Of a stretch of 64,000 nucleotides of DNA, positions 51,260 through 60,079 are shown piece after piece. Both the position numbers and the translations under genes were made by a program. Origin of the DNA: Lachnospira sp. UBA3790 (GTDB lineage Bacteria; Bacillota; Clostridia; Lachnospirales; Lachnospiraceae); assembly GCA_002369135.1 (NCBI GenBank), contig DFEY01000002.1, forward strand, positions 247,840 to 311,839. Reading direction: 5' to 3'. Every line of letters begins with the position of its first letter. Within the stretch, counting starts at the first letter, position 1. Below the pieces are notes generated by a model. It did no database searches and had not been told where the DNA came from. It saw only the letters and a list, made by a program, of their open reading frames with translations.

Positions 51260-52111
51260 CTATTGTTCTTCAGACTCTTGAGCCTCTTCAGCTTCTTTAG
51301 CTTCTTCAGTCTCTTTTGTCTCTTCTTCGACCTGAGCTTTCTTAGCTTCTTGGGCCTGTTTCTTTAATTCTAATCTGGATTCCTTAAATCCCTTTAGGAT
51401 AGTTTCTCTAGCTTCCATCGCTTGTTCTTTGGTAGCTGGTTCCACATCCTCTAGTGGATATTCGATACCCAGTTGTTCATATTTCGTTTTACCCATATCG
51501 TGATATGGAAGTGCATCGAGTGCCTTTACATTTTTAAGTTTACCAATAAATCTTCCTAAGTCAAGTAGCGACTCTTCGTCATCTGTGATGCCTGGAACCA
51601 CCACGTGTCTTATCCAAATGGTAACGTCTTTTTCGTTAAGGTACTCAGCAAACTTTAGGATGTTATCATTAGGTCTCTTTGTTAGTTCCTTGTGTTTCTT
51701 AGGATCTATATGTTTAATGTCTAACATCACTAAGTCTGTAACTTCTAAGAGCTTATCAATCTTCTCCAAATACTCTGGATCATCTGGCTTGAATGGTGCT
51801 CCCGAAGTATCTAAGCAAGTATGAATCTTTCTTTTATGTGCTTCAGTAAACAGCTCAGTTATAAAATCTAACTGCATAAGTGGCTCGCCACCAGTAACTG
51901 TGATTCCACCTTCTTTGTAGAAAGGTTTCTTCTTCTCATACTCTTCCATGATTCTGTCCACTGTTATGTCTTTGGCGCCCTCCATAGTCCATGTATCTGG
52001 ATTATGGCAGTACGCACAGCGCATTGGACAACCTTTAAGGAAGACTACAAGTCTGATGCCTGGGCCATCAACTGTACCAAAACTTTCTAATGAATGAAGC
52101 TTACCTACCAT
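51260..52111 (-). CDS. pflA: Pyruvate formate-lyase activating enzyme
   Basis: A radical S-adenosylmethionine enzyme that abstracts hydrogen from the PFL glycine. The 283-aa protein has the cluster motif Cys28-x3-Cys32-x2-Cys35 in KGCPMRCAYCHNP, the SAM-binding TVTGGEPLMQ and DTSGAP blocks and VMLDIKH. Residues about 246-283 form an unusual Glu/Ala/Lys-rich tail not found in standard PflA (about 245 aa). The gene lies between the PFL core and the radical-domain gene, and is preceded by a hairpin (52125-52155). Its ATG follows AAAGGTG. Confidence 0.95.
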   Translation of the reverse strand: MVGKLHSLESFGTVDGPGIRLVVFLKGCPMRCAYCHNPDTWTMEGAKDITVDRIMEEYEKKKPFYKEGGITVTGGEPLMQLDFITELFTEAHKRKIHTCLDTSGAPFKPDDPEYLEKIDKLLEVTDLVMLDIKHIDPKKHKELTKRPNDNILKFAEYLNEKDVTIWIRHVVVPGITDDEESLLDLGRFIGKLKNVKALDALPYHDMGKTKYEQLGIEYPLEDVEPATKEQAMEARETILKGFKESRLELKKQAQEAKKAQVEEETKETEEAKEAEEAQESEEQ

Positions 52112-52124
52112 GTTACACCTTTAT

Positions 52125-52155
52125 CTTTGGCGAAGCCTATGTGACTTCGCCAAAG
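52125..52155 (-). other. Intercistronic hairpin pflB-pflA (TTTGGCGAAG arms)
   Basis: CTTTGGCGAAG-N9-CTTCGCCAAAG, a perfect 11-bp stem in the 56-nt gap, without T-run, so not a standard terminator. The arms match the fba-srtB hairpin (37003-37030). It may stabilise the abundant pflB mRNA and lower expression of the activase and radical subunit. Confidence 0.8.
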
Positions 52156-52167
52156 TCAATCTTAAAA

Positions 52168-54234
52168 TTATTTTGTTACTTCTTCTAGATCGATGCCTAG
52201 TTCGTCAGCGTCTAAGTCACCAGCGATAACCTTGTCATCTTTTCCTAATGAATCAGGGATGATTGTAAATGTATTTGAAATACCATCCTGTGCATTCATA
52301 AATGGAATCTTAGCAACTGATGCTAGTGATGATGCAGCACCGTGAGTATCTCTACCGTGTAGTGGGTTAGCACCTGGAGCGAAAGGCTTACCTTCTCTAC
52401 GTCCGTCTGGTGTGTTACCTGTGTTCTTACCATATGTTACGTTAGATGTGATAGTAAGAATACTCTGTGTAGGAATACCATTTCTGTATGTGTGCTGTTG
52501 TCTTAGGTAACCCATGAACTTGTTAACGATTTCTACTGCTAATTCATCAACTTCGTCGTTGTCGTTACCATATTTAGGGAAATCTCCCTCAATCTCGTAA
52601 TCTACTACTAGACCGTCTTCGTCTCTGATTGTCTTAACTTTAGCGTTCTTGATGGCTGAAAGTGAGTCAGCAACGATTGAAAGACCAGCTACACCAGTAG
52701 CAAACCATCTCTTAACCTCTGCATCGTGAAGAGCCATCTGAACTCTTTCGTAGCAGTATTTATCATGCATGTAGTGGATGCAGTTTAGTGCGCTTACATA
52801 AACCCTAGCTAACCACTTCATCATATCGTCAAATTTATCCATTACTTCGTCATAATCTAAGTACTCAGATGTAATAGGTCTATACTTAGGTCCTACCTGA
52901 ACCTTTGTCTTCTCATCAATACCACCGTTGATAGCGTATAGTAGACATTTAGCAAGGTTAGCTCTAGCTCCGAAGAACTGCATTTCCTTACCAATTCTCA
53001 TTGAAGATACACAACATGCGATACCGTAGTCATCACCGTGTGTAACTCTCATTAAGTCATCATTCTCGTACTGAACTGAAGAATAACCGATAGAAATCTT
53101 AGCGCAGTATCTCTTGAATGCTTCTGGTAGTCTTGTTGACCATAGAACTGTTAGGTTTGGCTCTGGAGCTGCACCCAAGTTCTCTAGTGTGTGTAGGTAT
53201 CTGAATGATGATTTTGAAACCATGTGACGTCCATCAATACCAACACCACCGATTGACTCTGTAACCCAAACTGGGTCACCAGCGAAAATCTGGTTGTACT
53301 CTGGAGTACGTGCAAACTTAACGCATCTTAACTTCATGATGAAGTGATCGATGAATTCCTGAATCTGTTCTTCAGTAAATGTTCCGTTTGCTAAATCTCT
53401 TTCTGCGTAGCAGTCGATAAATGTAGATGTACGTCCAAGTGACATAGCAGCACCATTCTGCTCTTTAACTGCTGCTAAGTATCCAAGGTATGTCCACTGG
53501 ATAGCTTCCTGTACATTCTTAGCTGGCTTTCTGATATCAAATCCATAGATATCGCCTAGCTTTGCTAATTCATCTAAAGCTCTTAACTGCTCTGAGAATT
53601 CTTCTCTATCTCTGATAACATCAGCTGTCATAGTCATAAGATCTGTGTTAGACTTCTGTTGCTTTTTGTCTTCGATTAGTCTGTCGATACCATAAAGCGC
53701 TACTCTTCTGTAGTCACCAATAATACGTCCACGTCCATATGCATCAGGTAGACCTGTTACGATATGGTTTGAACGACATGTTCTAATTTCTGGAGTATAT
53801 GCGTCAAATACACCAGCATTGTGTGTCTTTCTATAGTTTGTATAGAAATCAACTACCTCAGGATCAACTTCATAACCGTTGTCTGAACAAGCCTTCATTG
53901 CCATACGGATACCACCGTTCACCTGAAGACCTCTCTTAAATGGCTTATCTGTCTGAAAACCTACAATAGTTTCTTTGTCTTTGTCGATATAAGCTGCATC
54001 GTGGCTAGTAATAGTCTGAACAACCTTTGTGTCCATATCTAAAACTCCGCCTGCTTCTCTTTCCTTCTTCTGAAGTTCTAGAATTTCTTTCCAAAGTTCC
54101 TTAGTAGCCTCTGTAGGACCTGCTAGGAAACTTTCATCACCATCATATGGTGTGTAGTTCTTCTGAATAAAATCTCTGACGTTGATCTCCTTTTGCCAAG
54201 CGCCATTATTAAATCCTTCCCATTCTGCTCTCAT
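52168..54234 (-). CDS. pflB: Pyruvate formate-lyase core lacking the glycyl-radical domain
   Basis: It converts pyruvate and CoA to acetyl-CoA and formate without oxygen. The 688-aa protein has the PFL barrel with catalytic Cys407-Cys408 (GIACCVSS), GFGRA-like GRGRIIGDYRRV and the late FAPGANPLHGRD and NTFTIIPDSLGKDDKV segments. Intact PFL is 740-760 aa and continues into the RVSGYAV radical loop; here translation stops (TAA) after a short acidic tail, exactly at the point where the separate 80-aa protein begins. The stop is clean: the downstream 56 nt encode no remnant. AGGAGGAG precedes the ATG. Confidence 0.96.
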   Translation of the reverse strand: MRAEWEGFNNGAWQKEINVRDFIQKNYTPYDGDESFLAGPTEATKELWKEILELQKKEREAGGVLDMDTKVVQTITSHDAAYIDKDKETIVGFQTDKPFKRGLQVNGGIRMAMKACSDNGYEVDPEVVDFYTNYRKTHNAGVFDAYTPEIRTCRSNHIVTGLPDAYGRGRIIGDYRRVALYGIDRLIEDKKQQKSNTDLMTMTADVIRDREEFSEQLRALDELAKLGDIYGFDIRKPAKNVQEAIQWTYLGYLAAVKEQNGAAMSLGRTSTFIDCYAERDLANGTFTEEQIQEFIDHFIMKLRCVKFARTPEYNQIFAGDPVWVTESIGGVGIDGRHMVSKSSFRYLHTLENLGAAPEPNLTVLWSTRLPEAFKRYCAKISIGYSSVQYENDDLMRVTHGDDYGIACCVSSMRIGKEMQFFGARANLAKCLLYAINGGIDEKTKVQVGPKYRPITSEYLDYDEVMDKFDDMMKWLARVYVSALNCIHYMHDKYCYERVQMALHDAEVKRWFATGVAGLSIVADSLSAIKNAKVKTIRDEDGLVVDYEIEGDFPKYGNDNDEVDELAVEIVNKFMGYLRQQHTYRNGIPTQSILTITSNVTYGKNTGNTPDGRREGKPFAPGANPLHGRDTHGAASSLASVAKIPFMNAQDGISNTFTIIPDSLGKDDKVIAGDLDADELGIDLEEVTK

Positions 54235-54247
54235 TCTCTTTCTCCTC

Positions 54248-54784
54248 CTATTTAATAGTTAATAAATCTTCTACAGTCTTCCTCTTTGGAGCCTCCGGCT
54301 CGTCTGCTGGATGTCCAACTGCAATCAAAGCCATCAACAACTGTCCCTCAGGAACCTGTAAAATGTTTGAAGCTTTTTCTATATCATACAACCCCATTAT
54401 TACTGTGCCCAAGCCCTCTTCTGCTGCCGCTAGACAAAATGTTTGGGCAGCGATTCCATTATCAAACGCTTGCCAATTGTCTTCGCGAACTGTGGAGAAA
54501 CTACCGTCTCTCTCAAAGCCTGAACGTTTATCAACAATCAATGTAGCAACTAGTGCTGCTGATCCATTAATGATGCCTGCATTGTGCTCTGCACAACATT
54601 CCTCTGCTAGCTGTTTCTTAATCTCTGGATCTTTGATTAGTATATAACGTGTTGTTTGCGAGTTTTTCCAAGAAGGTGCATATGCTGCACAACTAACCAG
54701 CTCTTTTATTACTTCTTCTGACACTGGCGCATCCGTAAATTTACGAATACTTCTTCTCGTTTTTATACATGTTTTTGTATCCAT
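54248..54784 (-). CDS. Nitroreductase family protein
   Basis: A 178-aa FMN-dependent oxidoreductase. The N-terminal TRRSIRKFTDAPVSEE and PSWKNSQTTRY bind FMN; EEGLGTVIMGLYD is the typical mid-region, and LLMALIAVGHPADEPE the C-terminal motif. Its natural substrate is unknown (quinones, nitro compounds, flavins). ATG 54784 is chosen because GGAGGTG lies 6 nt upstream. It is the first gene of the pfl operon (13 nt before pflB), so it may serve redox balance or oxygen protection in pyruvate fermentation; that role is inferred from position. Confidence 0.92.
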   Translation of the reverse strand: MDTKTCIKTRRSIRKFTDAPVSEEVIKELVSCAAYAPSWKNSQTTRYILIKDPEIKKQLAEECCAEHNAGIINGSAALVATLIVDKRSGFERDGSFSTVREDNWQAFDNGIAAQTFCLAAAEEGLGTVIMGLYDIEKASNILQVPEGQLLMALIAVGHPADEPEAPKRKTVEDLLTIK

Positions 54785-54867
54785 TAAAACACCTCCAAAT
54801 GCCTTAATTTCTAGCGAACTGACTGAAAAAATCATTCACACATGTAAAGAAGTTCACTAACCTAGTT

Positions 54868-54895
54868 AGTATAACACTTTTAATGTTTTTTTCAA
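54868..54895 (-). promoter_or_regulatory. Promoter of the nitroreductase-pfl operon
   Basis: Minus strand TTGAAA (54895-54890), 16-nt spacer, TATACT (54873-54868). The leader of about 80 nt contains TTAGTGAAC and GTTCGCTAG, which can pair as a 9-bp stem using G-U pairs. Confidence 0.55.
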
Positions 54896-54961
54896 CAGTA
54901 AATGGGCAATTATTTTATGATTTTTCACTCATTTTTTATTATTTTTCTGTTATTGTATTCC

Positions 54962-54991
54962 TTGACAGAATGCATTTTTTTATAATACTAT
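54962..54991 (+). promoter_or_regulatory. Promoter of the GT2 gene
   Basis: TTGACA (54962-54967), 18-nt spacer, TACTAT (54986-54991), 33 nt before the ATG; a TATAAT also occurs at 54981 but with only 13 nt spacing. Confidence 0.5.
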
Positions 54992-55024
54992 TTTTATGGT
55001 AAGTAAATACGGAGATTACACTAA

Positions 55025-56050
55025 ATGGCAGACAAAAAAGAGTTAAAAAAAGGATTAATATCCGTTGTGATGAGCAACTACAACACTCCTATCAAGTATT
55101 TGAAGGAGTCTATTGATAGTGTTTTGAATCAGACATATTCAAACTTTGAATTCATCATTATAGATGATGGTTCTACTGATGATTCACTGGAGTTTATCAA
55201 GTCTTATGATGATTCAAGGATTAAATTGATTATTAATGAGGAAAACATAGGTCTAACAAAATCTTTAAATAAAGGATTAGATGCGGCTCAAGGAGAGTTT
55301 ATAGCTAGAATGGATTCAGATGATATTTGTTATCCGGAAAGATTCGAAAAACAAATTGAATATATGAGAGATAATCCCGATACTATTGTTTGTGGTACAT
55401 GGGCTGATGTTATTGATGAGAATAATAATGTTCAAAGAGAAGAATGGGCTTGCCAATCCATTAATGATATGGACGAATATAGAATTCACCTACTATTTGG
55501 GAACAATCCTCTCATTATTCACCCTAGTTCATTTTTTAATAATCAAACGCTTACAGCCTATGGTATTACATACAATGAAGAATATCGTTATTCGCAAGAC
55601 TATGATATGTGGGTATACTGTTCAAAATGTGCAAATTGTAGCATTTATCCTCATGTACTGCTTAAATTCCGTCAGCACAAAAACAATATTTCTAATTCAA
55701 AAACCGGTGAACAAGATAAATTTGCTATTCAGATAATACAAGAACAGTTAAAAGAATTGCACCTATCACTAAATGATGATTTGAAACAACTACATTTTAA
55801 ACTCTTGCACGAACAAAAACCATACACTTCTAAAATAAAAAAATGGCTTCGAACAATAATCAAAGCCAATAAGGTTTATAACATATATAACCAACGCAAA
55901 TTAAAGAATATATTATGGTATCGTTGGTCTGAAATATGCTACGAAGAATTGTCTAATTCTAACTTTTTACGTTGTATCAGAATTATATTGTCAATGTCTT
56001 TTGTCTGTAAACTTAATCTGTTCAAAATACGAAGGAGTTATCGTCAATAA
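55025..56050 (+). CDS. Family 2 glycosyltransferase
   Basis: A 341-aa cytoplasmic glycosyltransferase with the GT-A fold: ISVVMSNYNT at the N-terminus, IIDDGSTDDS and the metal-binding IARMDSDDICYPERFEKQ. The acceptor-binding C-terminal half carries LRCIRIILSMS, a possible membrane-contact helix. It probably adds a sugar to an exopolysaccharide or teichoic-acid-type polymer. It is transcribed convergently with the GT8 gene, only 18 nt apart, without a visible terminator, next to a Wzm/Wzt export operon, so it likely belongs to the same polysaccharide locus. Confidence 0.9.
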   Translation: MADKKELKKGLISVVMSNYNTPIKYLKESIDSVLNQTYSNFEFIIIDDGSTDDSLEFIKSYDDSRIKLIINEENIGLTKSLNKGLDAAQGEFIARMDSDDICYPERFEKQIEYMRDNPDTIVCGTWADVIDENNNVQREEWACQSINDMDEYRIHLLFGNNPLIIHPSSFFNNQTLTAYGITYNEEYRYSQDYDMWVYCSKCANCSIYPHVLLKFRQHKNNISNSKTGEQDKFAIQIIQEQLKELHLSLNDDLKQLHFKLLHEQKPYTSKIKKWLRTIIKANKVYNIYNQRKLKNILWYRWSEICYEELSNSNFLRCIRIILSMSFVCKLNLFKIRRSYRQ

Positions 56051-56068
56051 TATCTTTTTATGTTTATA

Positions 56069-56962
56069 CTATGCGCCTCTAACCCGCAAGTAGACTTTTC
56101 TAATCCCCATATATATTTTTCTAACAAACGTATACGCATAATACTTTATTCTGTTTCCTCTCTCAATTTCAATATCCCACCAATAATTAGAAAACGCATT
56201 ATGACTCTTTATTCTCCATGGTTTCTCAGATTCAATATAATGAAAAAAGTGTATTTTCTCTAATTCTTCCTTTTCGATAGATTCAGTATAAAACAGAAGG
56301 TAGTTAAAATACTTTGTTTCATATTTTATATCACCCTTATAGAGAACATTAATAATATCTTGATCCTGATATTTTATACTATCTTTCAATTTTACGCACA
56401 ATTCTAATATTGACTGTAGCGTAGTGGTTTCTCTTAATTTTTTAAGGTTTAGTATTATAATGCCTGCATTAATGTAATGGTGAGCGCCACCTAAATCCAA
56501 CCCTATTTTATCTTGATACTCTTCTTTTACCCCATCCTCTGCAATATCTATAGTCCCAATAAGGCTTTTATTATCAAAGTCTTGGAAGTAACTATCTTCT
56601 ATGTTTTTCAAACAAATAACATCTGCATCTAACCATATAATTCTATCTAGTTCCTCTGGTAAACAAAATTGAGCAAACAAGCGCGAGTAAGTTTCTAAAC
56701 TTATGCGATCATAATTAATGGGCAAATTTTCGTATAAAGCTTCATCCATATCAATTGCAACACAGTCACAGTTTATTTTTTTCTTTAGATATTTTTGAAA
56801 CTTTTTCATTATCCTTGGAGAAAGGCTCTTGTTTAAAAAATACACTGTAAAATCACTATTATATTTTTTTAAAGAATATAACATTGTCTTATATTTATTT
56901 AAGTACTTTTTATCGGCCGAAATCAAAACATTCATATGTCTATGATTGTCATGTTCCTGCAT
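56069..56962 (-). CDS. Family 8 glycosyltransferase
   Basis: A 297-aa GT8 enzyme, which transfers a glucose or galactose from its UDP donor to a polysaccharide. The domain begins MNVLISADKKYLNKYKTMLYSL; the metal-binding DxD lies in IIWLDADVICLKN; YINAGIIILNLKKLR and FHYIESEKPW complete the family pattern. The C-terminal tail is basic (IRKVYLRVRG) and may touch the membrane. GGGAGG lies 6 nt before ATG 56962. It is the last gene of the Wzm-Wzt-UGD-like operon (71 nt gap). Confidence 0.92.
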   Translation of the reverse strand: MQEHDNHRHMNVLISADKKYLNKYKTMLYSLKKYNSDFTVYFLNKSLSPRIMKKFQKYLKKKINCDCVAIDMDEALYENLPINYDRISLETYSRLFAQFCLPEELDRIIWLDADVICLKNIEDSYFQDFDNKSLIGTIDIAEDGVKEEYQDKIGLDLGGAHHYINAGIIILNLKKLRETTTLQSILELCVKLKDSIKYQDQDIINVLYKGDIKYETKYFNYLLFYTESIEKEELEKIHFFHYIESEKPWRIKSHNAFSNYWWDIEIERGNRIKYYAYTFVRKIYMGIRKVYLRVRGA

Positions 56963-57033
56963 ATCTTACCTCCCAAAATACTCTGATAGATTTTCCCCAT
57001 TAATTAGTATGTTTTTTATTTGTTAAATATCAT

Positions 57034-57768
57034 CTATTTTTTACAATTATTATTAAATTCAATAATATCTAGCAACAATTGTGCATCCTCTGATTTCGCT
57101 ATAGCATTAACGTCTTTATCCAAACAATGACTCTCCCAGTATGGATGTTCTTCATATATAAAGGTATGTGAAGGGTTGACTCTTGGATCTAAAACAAATA
57201 GTTCTCTTAATTCTTCATAACTAACATTATGTTTTTTTGCAATTTGATAAAACTGAGAACAAAAAGATACCTTGGTTGCAAGCCAACTATTTTCCATATA
57301 CTTTGCGATTTCCGCTGTAGTACTATCCACTATTCTAAAAGTATGACGTCCATCATATACTTGTTGAAGAACTTGTATAACTTTTTGACAAACGCTCTTC
57401 TCTCCGCCAAGAATAGTGAATCCAAATTCAAAGTTATTACAATGTTGTGTTGCCCCATAGTACTCTGGACTAAAAATAATCTTCTTTCCTGTTTCTTCAA
57501 CTAGCTTTTCTGTGGTATGGGGTAGAACTGTACTCTTCACAACATAAATATTAGCATCGTTATCCTCTATTGCTTTTTTAACTTCTGTAGTATCACATAA
57601 ATTCTCGCCCTTTATAGGAGTATCCACGCAAATAAAAGCAATATCATACTTATCCTTTGTCCTAGTGTCCTCTTCTTTATATTTGTCGAACACTTCTGGC
57701 TCTAACTTTTCAATTTCTTTTTCCAAGTTGTGGCCTACCACTCCGTAGCCTACTATTAAAATATCCAT
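57034..57768 (-). CDS. Compact nucleotide-sugar (UDP-glucose-type) dehydrogenase
   Basis: A 244-aa protein of the UDP-glucose/UDP-ManNAc dehydrogenase family, which oxidises a UDP-sugar to its acid with NAD. The NAD domain (ILIVGYGVVGHN, FICVDTPIKG, VVKSTVLPHTT) and central domain (AEIAKYMENSWLATKVSF, YWESHCLDKDVNAI with the catalytic Cys) are present. The NAD region is short and the C-terminal UDP-binding domain found in the roughly 400-aa enzymes is missing. This compact form occurs in some capsule loci and phages. It may be active as a minimal form or act in a complex. It lies between Wzt and GT8 in the export operon. Confidence 0.85.
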   Translation of the reverse strand: MDILIVGYGVVGHNLEKEIEKLEPEVFDKYKEEDTRTKDKYDIAFICVDTPIKGENLCDTTEVKKAIEDNDANIYVVKSTVLPHTTEKLVEETGKKIIFSPEYYGATQHCNNFEFGFTILGGEKSVCQKVIQVLQQVYDGRHTFRIVDSTTAEIAKYMENSWLATKVSFCSQFYQIAKKHNVSYEELRELFVLDPRVNPSHTFIYEEHPYWESHCLDKDVNAIAKSEDAQLLLDIIEFNNNCKK

Positions 57769-57815
57769 ATAAAAACCTCTTTTCTAAACTAACCAAAATA
57801 TTCGTTTAGTAGCTT

Positions 57816-59090
57816 TTATTCTTTTTTCAATTCAACATCATGTAACCTTACAGCACCCCAGTTATAGATTTTCCATAGAAGTGGTTCATCATCAGGATTC
57901 TCTTCCATATCAAATACAAATCCAGGGAATACACCCTCCAAATAATTGTCGTTACCAAATGGATCAGTAGAAAATGCAACAATATCCACTTGATATCTGG
58001 ATGGGATTAGATGCTTTGTATCTATTTCCAACTCTAATTCCTTCGTCTCATCTTTTTCAAAATTTACTTTTGAATCCAAAATCATTGTGGTGGCTTTCTT
58101 TGGAGTTACTGCTGGAATAAACTCAAATCTTAAGCGCACATCAGATTTTGGTTTCTTAGAATTTAACGATAGTTTTATTGGAATCTTATCTCCTGCTTTA
58201 ATACCCGAATTATTTAATCTTAATTCATCGATTGTAATGTTTCCGTCACTATCAAAAAGTCGATCTCTGTCATCATAAACATAGTGGTCGCTTATTATGT
58301 CCTCACCCTTAGACAAATAGACGTTGATTGCTTGTTCAACATCTCCATCAAAAATAATTTTTCCTTCATCCATAACAATGCATCGATTACACAATGTACG
58401 AATAGTGTTCATATTATGACTAACATAAAGAATAGTTCTTCCTTCTGAAGCAGAAAGACTATTCATCTTTTCTAGACACTTTGTTTGGAAGGCCATATCA
58501 CCTACTGCCAAAACCTCATCCATTATTAGAGTTTCTGAATCCAAATGAGCTGCCACTGCAAAGGCAAGTTTCACATACATACCTGATGAATATCGTTTAA
58601 CAGGCGTGTCAATAAATTGACTACACTCTGAAAACTCAATAATATCATCTATTTTTTTTGCAACCTCTGCTCTAGTCATTCCTAGAATTGCACCATTTAG
58701 ATAAATATTTTCTCTGCCTGTTAACTCTGGATTAAAACCAGTACCAACTTCAAGCATAGATGATATTCTACCTTTTACTTTGATTTCACCTTCAGTAGGA
58801 GCAGTTACCCTAGATAGTATTTTCAATAGTGTAGATTTTCCTGCGCCATTACGTCCTATGATTCCAAGTCTTTCCCCTTCATGAATAGTAAGATTAATTC
58901 CATCTAACGCCAAAAATTTTTCATTTTTTTTATATATTTTTTCACCAATTTTTATGTTAGGATCTTCTTTTTTTCTTAATCTTGCCCACCAACTTTGAAG
59001 GTCACCTTTTAGTGTTCCACCACCTATGACACCTAATCTATATTGTTTTTTTAATCCTTCAATTTTTATAGCAATACTTTTATCGCTCAT
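57816..59090 (-). CDS. Polysaccharide ABC exporter ATPase (Wzt/TagH-like)
   Basis: A 424-aa ATPase powering export of a lipid-linked polysaccharide. The nucleotide-binding domain (about 1-250) has Walker A GRNGAGKST (79-87), signature YSSGMYVKL, Walker B ETLIMDEVLAVGD and SHNMNTIRTLC. The C-terminal domain (about 285-424) is a beta-sandwich like the Wzt carbohydrate-binding module that recognises the finished glycan. ATG 59090 is chosen from GTGGAG 8 nt upstream. It pairs with the permease 63 nt before it. The glycan type cannot be inferred. Confidence 0.92.
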   Translation of the reverse strand: MSDKSIAIKIEGLKKQYRLGVIGGGTLKGDLQSWWARLRKKEDPNIKIGEKIYKKNEKFLALDGINLTIHEGERLGIIGRNGAGKSTLLKILSRVTAPTEGEIKVKGRISSMLEVGTGFNPELTGRENIYLNGAILGMTRAEVAKKIDDIIEFSECSQFIDTPVKRYSSGMYVKLAFAVAAHLDSETLIMDEVLAVGDMAFQTKCLEKMNSLSASEGRTILYVSHNMNTIRTLCNRCIVMDEGKIIFDGDVEQAINVYLSKGEDIISDHYVYDDRDRLFDSDGNITIDELRLNNSGIKAGDKIPIKLSLNSKKPKSDVRLRFEFIPAVTPKKATTMILDSKVNFEKDETKELELEIDTKHLIPSRYQVDIVAFSTDPFGNDNYLEGVFPGFVFDMEENPDDEPLLWKIYNWGAVRLHDVELKKE

Positions 59091-59153
59091 AATTATTCTC
59101 CACAACTAAATAGTCTTTTCTTATTTTTATATGCAAATATTTATTATTCTTAA

Positions 59154-60008
59154 TTAAACTGTATCCATAAATGTTTTTTCAACCCTATTAAACATCGTCA
59201 CGCCTATAAATAGTACAACAAATGTTGTTAACCAACTAATTCCCCACCATAACCATGGTTGCGAACCCACACCTATCCATCCATATCTCATAAGCTCCAC
59301 AATTGGTGATAAAGGATTGAGCATAATTAATCTATATAAAAAAGGTTTATTCCATAAAAAAGATGCGGCATAAATAACAGGTGTAGCATACATCCACAAA
59401 GATACTCCAAAAGTTACTACTACTCTCAAATCTCTATATTTAGTAGTTAATGATGAAATAATAATGCCAAATCCTAATCCCAACAATGCCATTTCTAGCA
59501 AAAATAGTGGTGTTAGAGCTGCTACCCATGTTACTCTAGCATTAGAACCTCTCCATAAGAATATAATAGAAAAGAAGCCCACCAATAATAATTGTACGAA
59601 GAAGTTAATCATAGAAGTAATAACTGTAGAAATAGGAAGCGCTAACCTTGGAAAATAAACTTTTCCATATAGATTGACATTATCTACAAATGTTCCTGAA
59701 GTTGCGGTGAGGCAATTTGAGAAATATAACCAAGGAACGTTACTAATCATATAGAAAAGAAAATGAGAAACACCTTCTGCGGGCATGTCTATATGGGCAA
59801 TGTCATGAAATACAAATGCCTGCATTGCTGCAATTAATAATGGCTGAACTATAAACCAAGCAGGACCTAATATTGTTTGCTTATAGCGCGTTGTAAAATC
59901 ACGCTTAACAAATAACCAAACTAAATCCCTATATTTCCATAGTTCTTTTAATTTGAAGTCGTACCACTTTGTTTTAGGTTGTATTACGTATGACCACTGT
60001 TGTTCCAT
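59154..60008 (-). CDS. Polysaccharide ABC exporter permease (Wzm/TagG-like)
   Basis: A 284-aa ABC-2-type permease that forms the membrane channel for a lipid-linked glycan together with the Wzt-like ATPase. About six hydrophobic segments lie between residues 35 and 275. LVWLFVKRDFTTRYKQTILGPAW near the N-terminus and GLGFGIIISSLTTKYRDL in the middle are typical. ATG 60008 is chosen because AAGGTG lies 6 nt upstream; the frame also has a GTG at 60029. It is the first gene of the operon, with a good promoter (60071-60043). Confidence 0.92.
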   Translation of the reverse strand: MEQQWSYVIQPKTKWYDFKLKELWKYRDLVWLFVKRDFTTRYKQTILGPAWFIVQPLLIAAMQAFVFHDIAHIDMPAEGVSHFLFYMISNVPWLYFSNCLTATSGTFVDNVNLYGKVYFPRLALPISTVITSMINFFVQLLLVGFFSIIFLWRGSNARVTWVAALTPLFLLEMALLGLGFGIIISSLTTKYRDLRVVVTFGVSLWMYATPVIYAASFLWNKPFLYRLIMLNPLSPIVELMRYGWIGVGSQPWLWWGISWLTTFVVLFIGVTMFNRVEKTFMDTV

Positions 60009-60042
60009 ATTTTCACCTTCCGTATTCACATATCTTTTAAGA

Positions 60043-60071
60043 TTATATCATAGATTTTTTATTGTTTTCAA
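60043..60071 (-). promoter_or_regulatory. Promoter of the polysaccharide export operon
   Basis: Minus strand TTGAAA (60071-60066), 17-nt spacer, TATAAT (60048-60043). Confidence 0.65.
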
Positions 60072-60079
60072 TATTGCAT

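Noticed and set aside
51005..54234. PFL split as a sequencing error or recent frameshift
   Set aside because: The activase gene lies between the two parts, each part has its own ribosome binding site and clean ends, and the gap after the core holds no leftover radical-domain sequence.
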